DNA from: Abiotrophia sp. HMSC24B09
Lineage (GTDB): Bacteria; Bacillota; Bacilli; Lactobacillales; Aerococcaceae
DNA: 64,000 nucleotides
Direction of reading: 5' to 3'
Assembly: GCF_001815865.1 (NCBI RefSeq)
Contig: NZ_KV822195.1
Location: 62,001 to 126,000, forward strand
Positions 55,854 to 64,000 of the stretch are shown here, piece by piece. The translations under genes and the position numbers were made by a program. The notes under the pieces were generated by a model. It was not told the DNA's origin. It made no database searches and saw only the letters and a list, made by a program, of their open reading frames with translations. Each line of letters opens with the position of its first letter. Position 1 is the first letter of the stretch.

Positions 55854-57344
55854 ATGCAAGTAGAAGACTTACTAAGAGCAGTTCCTAGTGGTCAATTGTA
55901 TGGCCCAGAAATCAAGGGGGAAATCACGCAACTAGTTAACGATACACGTAACTTAGTGCCTGGTTGTGCCTTTGTTGCCATTAAGGGCCTACAATTTGAC
56001 GGTCACACTGCTGTGGATCAAGTAGCAGCAGCTGGGGCTAAACTTATGGTGGTAGAAGTCCTGCCTGAAAATTGGCAAGACTACCCATTAAGCTTTTTCT
56101 TGGTTCCTTCAACTTTCCGAGCACAAGCCTTGTTAGCTAATCAGTTTTTTGGTCGGCCTACCGAGCATCTTAATGTGGTGGCAGTCACCGGGACTAATGG
56201 TAAAACAACCATTTCTAGTCTTATCAGTGATTTGCTCATGCAATTAGGGCATAAGACAGGGCTCATTGGGACCTTACATTATAAGGTGGATCAGACTTAT
56301 TATCCATCCATCAACACGACGCCCAATGCCTTAGCTCTTCAGCAGTTATTTGCTGAAATGGTATCGGTAGGTTGTCAGGATGCTCTAATTGAAGCTTCTT
56401 CTCATGCCTTAGCCTTGGGGCGTCTTTGGGCAACAGATATTGACTGTGCCATCTTCACAAACTTAACTCGGGAGCACTTGGATTTCCATAAAACCATGGA
56501 AGGCTATGCCTATGCTAAGTCCTTGCTTTTTGCCCAACTAGGACAAAAGTTTGCGGGAGAGGGGCCAAGACTGGCTATTATCAATGCAGATGACCCTTAT
56601 GCTTCCATTATGATGCAAGCAACTTCAGCGGATGTTTTGACTTATAGTCTTCAGGATTCTAAAGCCAGTGCCTATGCTGACCAACTAGCGGTTAAGGATG
56701 GTAACCAAACCTTCAGACTGCATTATCGCAATCAGACCTATCAAGTTGTTAGCCCTATGCTTGGCGCATACAACGTGGCTAACTTTATGGCGGCCTTTCT
56801 TTGCTTGGTAGACTATTACCATGTCCAACCTCAAACAGTAGTTGATTTAATGCTTAGCTTTGGTGGGGTTGAGGGCCGGATGCAAAGACTAGATTTAGGA
56901 CAAGAATTCCAAGTGGTAGTCGACTTTGCCCACACACCAGATGCCATTGAACGTGTGCTTCAAGAGTTAAAGGCTCAGGAGCCTAAACGCCTAGTTACCA
57001 TTATTGGACACAGTGGCGGTAATCGCGATAGTGGAGCGCGCCCGGAAATTGGGGACAAGGTCTTTGAATATTCGGATTGGATCATATTCACAGCTGATAA
57101 TCCAAGGCATGAACCTGTGGCGAAAATTTGTGCTGAGTTAATTGGAAGTCACAATGAAGTGCCTTATAAGGTCATTGAAGATCGCAAGGAAGCCATTGAC
57201 TATGTCATTTCTCAGGCGCAAGCAGGGGATTTATTGGTCTTTGCCGGCAAGGGTAGCGAGCCCTACCAGATTATTGGTGATGACAAGTTACCTTATGATG
57301 AAGTAACAGAAATTGAAGCGGCTGTTACCCGCCACTTTGGCTAG
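55854..57344 (+). CDS. murE: UDP-MurNAc-tripeptide synthetase MurE
   Basis: Adds the third amino acid to UDP-MurNAc-L-Ala-D-Glu. ATP loop VTGTNGKTTISSLISDLL (near residue 115), SSHALALGRL, the carbamylated-Lys region, and GGVEGRMQRLD. The diamino-acid selector reads TADNPRHEP with DNPR at residues 415-418, the form linked to meso-diaminopimelate enzymes rather than the DNPAND-like form common in lysine-type cocci. Substrate choice is therefore predicted as meso-DAP, with doubt. 496 residues. Confidence 0.92.
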   Translation: MQVEDLLRAVPSGQLYGPEIKGEITQLVNDTRNLVPGCAFVAIKGLQFDGHTAVDQVAAAGAKLMVVEVLPENWQDYPLSFFLVPSTFRAQALLANQFFGRPTEHLNVVAVTGTNGKTTISSLISDLLMQLGHKTGLIGTLHYKVDQTYYPSINTTPNALALQQLFAEMVSVGCQDALIEASSHALALGRLWATDIDCAIFTNLTREHLDFHKTMEGYAYAKSLLFAQLGQKFAGEGPRLAIINADDPYASIMMQATSADVLTYSLQDSKASAYADQLAVKDGNQTFRLHYRNQTYQVVSPMLGAYNVANFMAAFLCLVDYYHVQPQTVVDLMLSFGGVEGRMQRLDLGQEFQVVVDFAHTPDAIERVLQELKAQEPKRLVTIIGHSGGNRDSGARPEIGDKVFEYSDWIIFTADNPRHEPVAKICAELIGSHNEVPYKVIEDRKEAIDYVISQAQAGDLLVFAGKGSEPYQIIGDDKLPYDEVTEIEAAVTRHFG

Positions 57345-57382
57345 GAAGGCCGAAGAAATAATAAGCAGAGAGGAAGAGAGAG

Positions 57383-58333
57383 ATGGAATTACTATTGCCA
57401 ATGGCCGTGAGTTTTGCAATCACGGTAATCATTATGCCGTTCTTTATCGGCTACTTTAACTACCGAAAGATTGGGCAGACAACCCGTGAAGAAGGCCCTA
57501 AGTGGCATGAAGTCAAGACGGGGACACCTACCATGGGTGGGACGGTCTTTATCATGGCCATTTTAGTAACACTTCTAGGAGCTGCCACACTCTTGCGACT
57601 CTTAGACGGTGGTGTCTGGATGCTCTTGTTGACCTTCTTGTTATTCGGTGGGATTGGCTTTATCGATGACTTTATTAGTATCTTCCGCCATCAAAATGAA
57701 GGTTTGACGCCACGTCAAAAATTCTTAACCCAATTGATTTTTTCTGGTATTATCGTTTTAATTGGTCTCTTGAATAAGGTGGAATTAGCCTTCAACCTAG
57801 GACCTTTCCTTATCAGTAATGCCCTTGTGATTGGTATTTTCGCCTTTATCTGGATTACAGGTTTCTCCAACGCAGTCAACTTAACAGATGGTTTGGATGG
57901 TTTAGCAACAGGCTTAAATATTTTTGCTTATGGTGTTTATGGGGCCATGGCACTTAAGAGCAAGCAAACCTCCTTAGCCTTGATTTGTTTGGTGGTAGTA
58001 GGTGCATTAATTGGCTTTTTATATTATAATAAAAAGCCGGCCAAGATTTTCATGGGGGACGTTGGTTCCTTAGCTTTAGGCGCTGGTTTAGCAGTGATTT
58101 CGCTCCTAGTTAACAATCCTTGGAGCTTACTCTTAGTCGGGATTGTCTTTGTAGTAGAAACTGCCAGCGTCATGTTACAAGTAGCGTCCTTCAAGCTAAC
58201 TGGTAAACGAATTTTCAAGATGAGCCCGATTCACCATCACTTTGAAATGAGTGGTTGGAGTGAACAAAAAGTTGTGACCGTATTTTGGCTCGTTGGCCTC
58301 TTAGCAGGGTTAGGCTATTATTTCATATTCTAA
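57383..58333 (+). CDS. mraY: Phospho-MurNAc-pentapeptide transferase MraY
   Basis: Integral membrane enzyme that makes lipid I. About ten membrane helices. Motifs KTGTPTMGGTVFI, GFIDDFISI, the catalytic Asp cluster NLTDGLDGLATGL, FMGDVGSLALG and SPIHHHFEMSGWSEQKVVTVFW are all present. 316 residues. Confidence 0.96.
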   Translation: MELLLPMAVSFAITVIIMPFFIGYFNYRKIGQTTREEGPKWHEVKTGTPTMGGTVFIMAILVTLLGAATLLRLLDGGVWMLLLTFLLFGGIGFIDDFISIFRHQNEGLTPRQKFLTQLIFSGIIVLIGLLNKVELAFNLGPFLISNALVIGIFAFIWITGFSNAVNLTDGLDGLATGLNIFAYGVYGAMALKSKQTSLALICLVVVGALIGFLYYNKKPAKIFMGDVGSLALGAGLAVISLLVNNPWSLLLVGIVFVVETASVMLQVASFKLTGKRIFKMSPIHHHFEMSGWSEQKVVTVFWLVGLLAGLGYYFIF

Positions 58334-58354
58334 TCAGATAAGGTGTGGAGTTTA

Positions 58355-59746
58355 ATGGGACAAATGGGTCAAGATTTAAAAAATAAAAAAGTGCTAGTAA
58401 TGGGTTATGCTATGACGGGACGCTCTGTCGTTGAATATCTCTTAACTCAAGGGGCACAAGTAACCTTAAATGACCGGGGAAATCTTCTAGAAGATTCGTC
58501 GGTCCATTTGCTTATGGACAGAGGTGTTAAGGTGGTAGATGGCGGGCACCCGCTAGAACTCTTAGATCAGGATTTTGATTTTATGGTCAAGAACCCTGGG
58601 ATACCTTATCATGTACCTTTAATTGAGGAAGCCCAAAAACGAGGCTTGCCTATCTATACAGATATTGAGCTAGCTTCTTGGATTGCACCATGTCCTATTG
58701 TGGCGGTGACAGGAAGTAATGGGAAGACCACCACGACGAGTTGGATTCATCAAATGCTAGCACACCGACCACAAGGTCAGGCTCGTTTAGCAGGCAATAT
58801 TGGGGTGCCGTCACTTGTAACGGCTAGCCAAGCGAGCCCTGATGATGTAATCGTCATGGAAGTATCCAGCTTCCAATTGATGGGAACCGAGAAATTTCGG
58901 CCAAGTATTGCGGTTATGACCAATTTGACCTCAGCTCATTTAGATTATCACGGAAGTCAAGAAGGTTATGAGGCGGCTAAGTTCAAATTAGTGACTAACC
59001 AAACAGCTGCCGATTTTTGGGTCTATAATGTGACGGATTCAACCCTTCGTGCGCATGCCAGTCAGGTTAAAGCCCAGCAGGTGCCGTTTAGTCATTTGCC
59101 AGCCAGCCCAGAAGTGCAGGCCCAGGGTGCCTACCGCCAAGGGGATGCTCTATATTTCCGCGGTGAGGAAGTAGCCAAAGTGTCACAAATTGGCGTGCCT
59201 GGTGACCATAACGTCCAAAACGCCCTGGCAGCAATTGCAGTGGCCAAGTTACTAGGCGTCTCCAACCAAGCTATTCAAGCGGAGTTGAGTGCCTATGCTG
59301 GCATGCCTCATCGTTTGCAACCTATTGCTAAATCAGCGGGTCGTATCTTCTACAATGACTCTAAGTCAACCAATATGGTAGCAGCTACTACTGCTCTTAA
59401 GAGTTTTACCCAACCAATCCGTTATATTGGTGGTGGTCTAGATCGAGGCAATGAATTTGATGATTTAATCCCTCACTTGGAGTATGTTGTAGAGGCCTTT
59501 CTCTATGGGGAAAGTAAAGAAAAAATGGCTAAGGCTTTCCGACAAGCTGGAGTGTCAGCCGTACATCTTTTTGAGAACCTAGATCAAGCAAGTCTAGCTG
59601 CATATGAAGCTGCTCAAGCGGGAGAAGTAGTCTTGTTCTCACCTTCATGCGCAAGCTGGGATCAATTCGCTAACTTTGAGGTACGAGGTCAGCATTTTGT
59701 GGACTTAATCCAGTCTTATCTGGCCGAAAAACCTTATAAGGACTAA
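58355..59746 (+). CDS. murD: UDP-MurNAc-L-alanine D-glutamate ligase
   Basis: Cytoplasmic Mur ligase adding D-Glu. N-terminal KKVLVMGYAMTGRSVVEYL, ATP loop VAVTGSNGKTTTTSWIHQML (near 120), VMEVSSFQL, and C-terminal FYNDSKSTN and IGGGLDRGNEFDDL. Start at ATG 58355 after GGAG; ATG 58364 is an alternative. About 463 residues. Confidence 0.95.
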   Translation: MGQMGQDLKNKKVLVMGYAMTGRSVVEYLLTQGAQVTLNDRGNLLEDSSVHLLMDRGVKVVDGGHPLELLDQDFDFMVKNPGIPYHVPLIEEAQKRGLPIYTDIELASWIAPCPIVAVTGSNGKTTTTSWIHQMLAHRPQGQARLAGNIGVPSLVTASQASPDDVIVMEVSSFQLMGTEKFRPSIAVMTNLTSAHLDYHGSQEGYEAAKFKLVTNQTAADFWVYNVTDSTLRAHASQVKAQQVPFSHLPASPEVQAQGAYRQGDALYFRGEEVAKVSQIGVPGDHNVQNALAAIAVAKLLGVSNQAIQAELSAYAGMPHRLQPIAKSAGRIFYNDSKSTNMVAATTALKSFTQPIRYIGGGLDRGNEFDDLIPHLEYVVEAFLYGESKEKMAKAFRQAGVSAVHLFENLDQASLAAYEAAQAGEVVLFSPSCASWDQFANFEVRGQHFVDLIQSYLAEKPYKD

Positions 59747-59763
59747 AAGGGAGGTAGTCATGC

Positions 59764-60876
59764 ATGGCTGAAATTAAACGTATTGTACTTTCAGGTGGCG
59801 GAACGGGTGGTCATATTTACCCAGCTCTCGCCCTCTATCAAGTCATTAAAGCTAAATATCCAGAAGTAGAGTGCCTCTATGTAGGTAGTCAAAAGGGCTT
59901 GGAGGCAGATATCGTCGCTAAAGAAGGTCTCGCCTTTCAATCAGTTGAGATTCAGGGTTTAAAACGTTCTTTATCTCTGGAAAATCTTAAGACAGCTTGG
60001 CTCATGTTAACCAGTGTCCACAAGGCCAAAAAAATCTTACGAGACTTTAAGCCAGATGTGGTGATTGGGACAGGAGGTTATGTCTGTGCACCAGTCCTGT
60101 ATGCAGCTAGCCGTCTAGGCATTCCAAGCTTAATTCACGAACAAAATAGTGTAGCAGGTGTTACCAATAAATTCCTTAGCCGTTTCGTCAATCGGATTGC
60201 GACTTGCTTTGAAGAAGTGAAAAGTGACTTTAAGGGGCAAGAAAGCAAGATTATTTTAACTGGGAATCCGCGTGGCCAAGAAGTAGTGGCTACACCTAAA
60301 ATGGACACCATCCTTTCTGAGCAATTCCAGTTGGATGATCAAGTGCCAACCGTCTTGGTGTTTGGAGGTAGTCGTGGTGCGCCAGCCATTAACCAGGCGG
60401 CCATTGAAGCTATTCCATCCTTTGCTGGACAAGACTACCAAGTTATTGTGGCAACAGGTCGAGTGCATTATGATGAACTACGCCAAAGCCTCAAGCAAGA
60501 GCTGCCAGCTAACGTCCGTCTAGTGCCTTATATCGACAATATGCCAAGTCTCTTGCGCCAAATTAAGCTAGTGGTCGGTAGAAGTGGGGCAACTAGCTTA
60601 ACGGAATTAACGGCATTAGGCTTGCCAAGTATTCTGGTGCCGAGTCCTTATGTTACCAACAATCACCAGGAGCATAATGCTATGGCCCTTGTGGACCATG
60701 GCGCCGCTCGCATGATTAAACAAGCAGATTTGACTGCGACTAGCCTAGTGGAGACCATCCAGGAACTGATGGCTGACCCAAAAAACCTAGAAAAAATGGC
60801 GCAATCAGCCTATGAATTAGGGATTCGTGACGCCTCTGATCGCTTGGTCAAAGTTTTAGAAGAAATCTGCAAGTAA
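59764..60876 (+). CDS. murG: Lipid II synthase MurG
   Basis: Membrane-associated GT28 enzyme transferring GlcNAc to lipid I. Gly-rich loop SGGGTGGHIYPALAL at the start, second loop VVIGTGGYVCAPVLYAA, then VFGGSRGAPAINQAA and VGRSGATSLTELTALGLPSI, with NNHQEHNAMALVDHGAARMI near the end. 370 residues. ATG at 59764 after AGGGAGG. Confidence 0.96.
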   Translation: MAEIKRIVLSGGGTGGHIYPALALYQVIKAKYPEVECLYVGSQKGLEADIVAKEGLAFQSVEIQGLKRSLSLENLKTAWLMLTSVHKAKKILRDFKPDVVIGTGGYVCAPVLYAASRLGIPSLIHEQNSVAGVTNKFLSRFVNRIATCFEEVKSDFKGQESKIILTGNPRGQEVVATPKMDTILSEQFQLDDQVPTVLVFGGSRGAPAINQAAIEAIPSFAGQDYQVIVATGRVHYDELRQSLKQELPANVRLVPYIDNMPSLLRQIKLVVGRSGATSLTELTALGLPSILVPSPYVTNNHQEHNAMALVDHGAARMIKQADLTATSLVETIQELMADPKNLEKMAQSAYELGIRDASDRLVKVLEEICK

Positions 60877-60908
60877 GAAAAATAGAATCTAGAGAAAGGA
60901 GGGAAGTA

Positions 60909-62087
60909 ATGGCTAATTATCGTCTGGATCAGCGTAGTCGCTATCAAGAAGATTACCAAGAGAACCGTCAAACGCTCAACCAACGCCGCCAACCTAGTCG
61001 GCAAAGAAGTCAAGGCAATTACCGCTTAGATGCGAATGGACAACCTGTTATGCGACCTAATCAGGATCGTCAGCGTCCTCGTACTTATCAGGAAGCGCCC
61101 TATGACTATGAAGAAGCGCAAGGAGTTCCTAATCAGCCTGGCTTTTCAGGCAGACGCCAAGGCAATCATCGGATTAGGTCCTACGGTGATCAACCAAGTC
61201 CAGCCTGGACCGATTATGAAGAGGACTATGAGACACGCGTCGTAACCAAGCCACGAGCGGGTAACTATCGCCAAACACCTCATCACACTTCCCTCCCTGA
61301 TCAAGAAAAAGCAAGTAAGGATTCTGGACAAGCAAGTTGGCCCAAGGGCAAGATGAAACTTTTTTCCGTCTTCGTTGTCTTAGTTTTAAGTCTGGCAGTA
61401 GTGGGTTATCAACTCTTGCCGACACACTATGTCAATGCTGTTCAGATTGTGGGTAATCAGCGAGTGGATGGTGAAGCCATTGTCGCCGCCTCAGGTATTC
61501 GCGATTTTGACCGTGTTAAAGACATCATGGCTAAGCGCAAGTCGATTGAACAAGCCATTATGAAGGAGAATCCACTTGTCAGCAAGGTGACCTTACGTCG
61601 TCCTAATATGCAGAGTCTCCAATTAGAGATAGAAGAACATGCCATTGTAGCCAAGATTAAATCAGGAAACCAATGGATTGCAGTCTTAGATAATGGAACT
61701 TGGGGTGATTTTAGTGCCAGTGTGGCAGCTAAAGAAGCTGTCAACCTAGACCAATTGCCAGAACTCTTGGTTCAGGCCCCATCAGGTCGAGTAACAGAGT
61801 TGACAACAATGTTGAAACAAACTCCGCCCGATATTCTCAGTCAAATTGAAAGTCTCAAGCTAGGTCAAGAGGCCAGCAAGAATAGTGCCTTTGAAGCTAA
61901 GATGCGGGACGGCAACCTGGTCAAGGCAGTACTACCAACCTTCAATCATAAGATGACCTTCTACAATCAAATGCTTAAAGAATTAGGTGATAAGAAGGGA
62001 ACACTTAATCTGGAAGTGGGAGCCTACTTTACGCCATTTACAGGCCAACAACGGCCGGTAAGAGTCCAGTCTGGACAACAACCTTAA
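60909..62087 (+). CDS. divIB: Cell division protein DivIB/FtsQ
   Basis: Bitopic divisome protein. A very long Arg/Gln/Tyr/Asp-rich cytoplasmic region (about 150 residues, with repeated NYRLD and GNYR-like segments), then a membrane helix (FSVFVVLVLSLAVVGYQLL), a POTRA domain beginning VNAVQIVGNQRVDGEAIVAASGI, and the beta-domain. 392 residues. AAAGGAGGG ribosome site. Last gene before the terminator at 62097. Confidence 0.92.
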   Translation: MANYRLDQRSRYQEDYQENRQTLNQRRQPSRQRSQGNYRLDANGQPVMRPNQDRQRPRTYQEAPYDYEEAQGVPNQPGFSGRRQGNHRIRSYGDQPSPAWTDYEEDYETRVVTKPRAGNYRQTPHHTSLPDQEKASKDSGQASWPKGKMKLFSVFVVLVLSLAVVGYQLLPTHYVNAVQIVGNQRVDGEAIVAASGIRDFDRVKDIMAKRKSIEQAIMKENPLVSKVTLRRPNMQSLQLEIEEHAIVAKIKSGNQWIAVLDNGTWGDFSASVAAKEAVNLDQLPELLVQAPSGRVTELTTMLKQTPPDILSQIESLKLGQEASKNSAFEAKMRDGNLVKAVLPTFNHKMTFYNQMLKELGDKKGTLNLEVGAYFTPFTGQQRPVRVQSGQQP

Positions 62088-62096
62088 TAGATAAAC

Positions 62097-62123
62097 AAAA
62101 GCGAGGACTAAGTCCTCGCTTTT
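62097..62123 (+). terminator. Terminator between divIB and ftsA
   Basis: AAAAGCGAGGAC TAA GTCCTCGCTTTT, a 12-bp perfect stem; splits ftsA-ftsZ from the rest of the cluster. Confidence 0.93.
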
Positions 62124-62249
62124 ACTATATGCCCGTCTTCATAGTGTCCCGAGAGCTAGTTTGGGAAGGCTTTACTATGTGAATAAGAACTAACAGAGAC
62201 AAATAAGGAAAAAATCTATATTAATTCTTTGTGACAGGCATTATTTCGC

Positions 62250-62278
62250 TTCATATCAAGGCCAGTATGTGATAGAAT
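62250..62278 (+). promoter_or_regulatory. Promoter of ftsA-ftsZ
   Basis: -35 TTCATA (62250-62255), 17-bp spacer, extended -10 TGATAGAAT (-10 at 62273-62278). The leader holds a small CAGGGA/TCCCTG hairpin (62303-62323) before the AAAGGAGGG. Confidence 0.6.
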
Positions 62279-62350
62279 TATAGGGAGAGATTATATCTCA
62301 TCCAGGGAGATCAAGCTTCCCTGTGAGAGGACAAAGGAGGGCTAACGCTT

Positions 62351-63826
62351 GTGAGAACCCCAGAAATTTTTGTTAGTTTAGATATTGGGACTACCTCAAT
62401 TAAAGTGGTTGTAGCTGAGCACATGAATGGCCAAGTCAATATTATTGGCGTAGGTAACGCGAAGTCACGTGGCTTAAGCCGTGGCGTAATCGTTGATATC
62501 GATGAGACGGTCTATTCCATTCAACAGGCCATTGCGCAAGCAGAGCAAAAAGCACAAGTTAAAATAAATGATGTCATTGTCGGCGTACCAAGTAACAAGC
62601 TGATGATTGATAACTGTCACGGTATGATTGCTGTTTCCAGTGATACCCGTGAGATTACCGAAAAAGATGTTAATAATGTCATTATGGCTGCTAAGGTGCG
62701 GTCTGTTCCACCTGAACGGGAAATTATTTCCATCATTCCAGAAGAGTTTATTGTGGACGGTTTTACCGGCATCCGCGATCCTCAAGGTATGATTGGGGTC
62801 CGGCTAGAACTCTATGCGCGCCTGATTACAGGTCCTAAGACTATCATCCACAATATTCGTCGCTGTGTGGAGAAGGCTGGACTCAACATTACGGAATTGG
62901 TGGTACAACCTCAAGCTATTGCCGAAGTAGCCCTAACGCCTGATGAACGTGAATTTGGGACCATCATCGTAGATATGGGTGGGGGCCAAACCAGTGCCTC
63001 AATTATTTATGACAATCAATTGAAGTATTCCTTCGTTGACCAAGAAGGTGGCGACTTCGTCACCAAGGATATTTCCCTAATCCTTAATACTTCCTTAGAG
63101 AATGCGGAGCGGATTAAGCGTGAGTTTGGTTATGCGGTCTCTCGTCAGACTTCTGAAGAAGAATACTTCCCAGTGGAGACAGTTGGACGTAAGGAACCTG
63201 TTCGCGTAGATGAACGCTATTTATCGGAAATTATTGAAGCCCGTTTGGCGCAAATCTTTGAGACAGTTCGAGATGACTTGGAAGGGGTCGATGCCCTCGA
63301 CTTACCAGGCGGTTTCGTTCTGACTGGTGGAGCGGCTTCCTTGCCAGGCGTCTTAGAACTAGCCCAAGAGTATTTTGGTCCTAAGGTTCGCCTCTATATC
63401 CCGGAGCAAATGGGTATGCGGAACCCAGTCTTTACGACAGCTATTGGCATGGTAGAATATGCAGCAGGCCTAGATGTTGTGCATCGTATTGCCCAAGGAA
63501 CTTATCAAGCAGCAAGTTCACCACGTCAAGATCGTGGGTTTGAGCGCCCTTACCAAGAGACTGCATCACAGGATGTAACAAACCAGCCAATGATGCCACC
63601 TCGTCAGCAAGCACCTCGCCGTCCGGCAAGACCAGAACGTCAACGGCCGGTAGCAGAGCCAGTATCAGACTATGATGCATACTCCAATCTTGGAGGCTAT
63701 GCTGCTGAAGAAAGTAACTATGTTCCAGAACCAGAGGCAGACGTTAATTATGATAACCCAGTCCCTGTGGTAGGTAATGGGATTATCAGTAAAATTCAAG
63801 CATTTTTCAGAACATTTTTCGATTAA
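62351..63826 (+). CDS. ftsA: Cell division protein FtsA
   Basis: Actin-like protein that ties FtsZ to the membrane. Phosphate 1 [17 protein letters not shown], the 1C insertion domain (about 85-165), phosphate 2 [17 protein letters not shown], adenosine motif [14 protein letters not shown] Pro/Arg/Gln-rich linker (about residues 385-470) leads to the C-terminal membrane-targeting helix [14 protein letters not shown]. The linker makes it 491 residues, longer than E. coli FtsA (420). GTG start nine bases after AAAGGAGGG. Confidence 0.96.
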   Translation: MRTPEIFVSLDIGTTSIKVVVAEHMNGQVNIIGVGNAKSRGLSRGVIVDIDETVYSIQQAIAQAEQKAQVKINDVIVGVPSNKLMIDNCHGMIAVSSDTREITEKDVNNVIMAAKVRSVPPEREIISIIPEEFIVDGFTGIRDPQGMIGVRLELYARLITGPKTIIHNIRRCVEKAGLNITELVVQPQAIAEVALTPDEREFGTIIVDMGGGQTSASIIYDNQLKYSFVDQEGGDFVTKDISLILNTSLENAERIKREFGYAVSRQTSEEEYFPVETVGRKEPVRVDERYLSEIIEARLAQIFETVRDDLEGVDALDLPGGFVLTGGAASLPGVLELAQEYFGPKVRLYIPEQMGMRNPVFTTAIGMVEYAAGLDVVHRIAQGTYQAASSPRQDRGFERPYQETASQDVTNQPMMPPRQQAPRRPARPERQRPVAEPVSDYDAYSNLGGYAAEESNYVPEPEADVNYDNPVPVVGNGIISKIQAFFRTFFD

Positions 63827-63845
63827 GATTCAGGAGGAACGATTT

Positions 63846-64000
63846 ATGGAATTAGCATTTGATTCAATTAACGGCCGTGACGGCGCCGTTATCAAAGTCA
63901 TCGGGGTCGGCGGGGCCGGCGGTAATGCCGTTAACCGTATGATCGCAGAAGGCGTCCAAGGGGTAGAGTTCATCGTAGCCAATACAGATACTCAAGCTCT
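63846..64000 (+). CDS. ftsZ: Cell division protein FtsZ (5-prime part)
   Basis: Tubulin-like GTPase forming the Z ring; cut by the window end after about 51 codons. The N-terminus [20 protein letters not shown] then [13 protein letters not shown], and [13 protein letters not shown], is diagnostic. Start after AGGAGG, 19 bases beyond ftsA. Confidence 0.97.
   Translation, partial: MELAFDSINGRDGAVIKVIGVGGAGGNAVNRMIAEGVQGVEFIVANTDTQA

Overview
The window looks like a chromosomal segment of a low-to-moderate G+C Gram-positive bacterium of the order Lactobacillales. Pointers are: a cggR-gap-pgk-tpi-gpmI-eno glycolytic cluster, a water-forming NADH oxidase, the SUF order C-D-S-U-B, rpoY-rnjA, EzrA, an EpuA-like protein, a DUF3397 protein just before mraZ, and strong AGGAGG-type ribosome binding sites with frequent TTG or GTG starts. 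A family such as Aerococcaceae would fit, but this is a judgement from gene content and style, not a measured placement. No phage, insertion sequence or CRISPR array was seen.

Layout. 1-4250: malQ and glgP for alpha-glucan breakdown. 4254-9080: on the minus strand an Mga-type regulator and a secreted flavin fumarate-reductase-like protein, then nox on the plus strand. 9095-11200: a tandem duplication carrying two GNAT acetyltransferases, then the folate transporter gene folT behind a tetrahydrofolate riboswitch. 11335-12870: tRNA-Ser(CGA), a YczE-type membrane protein and luxS. 13220-20520: the lower-glycolysis operon, with its own regulator and internal hairpins. 20560-23260: an A+T-rich accessory stretch with a proteasome-like N-terminal nucleophile protein, two very small ORFs behind it and a decayed gene for a secreted Tyr/Asn/Asp-rich protein. 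23263-32404: TauE-type permease, secG, esterase, rnr, smpB, rpoY, rnjA, M24 peptidase, asp23-like, nusB. 32424-35340: a MocR-type regulator divergent from a pyridoxal kinase and an ECF vitamin transporter subunit (vitamin B6 salvage). 35449-40743: sufCDSUB. 40798-44130: two tandem secreted paralogues and a DUF1002 protein. 44278-48439: ezrA, cysteine desulfurase, thiI. 48672-51593: DUF1146, murA, mreB-like, EpuA. 51695-64000: DUF3397 and the division and cell wall cluster mraZ-rsmH-ftsL-pbp-murE-mraY-murD-murG-divIB, then ftsA-ftsZ from their own promoter. ftsZ runs off the end.

How the parts fit. MalQ and GlgP feed glucose-1-phosphate to glycolysis, whose lower half is the cggR operon; Nox re-oxidises NADH with oxygen. 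The SUF genes make Fe-S clusters, while the second cysteine desulfurase is paired with ThiI for tRNA thiolation. The PLP salvage genes would supply cofactor to GlgP and the desulfurases. The second half is the cell envelope programme: precursor synthesis, elongation and septation.

Most worth a second look: the Ntn-hydrolase operon (20643-22186), the Mga-type gene that seems to lack any ATG/GTG/TTG start, the MocR regulator whose PLP lysine is Arg, inverted and direct MraZ-like boxes before mraZ, the GNAT duplication with 40-bp palindromes, and the DNPR motif in MurE.
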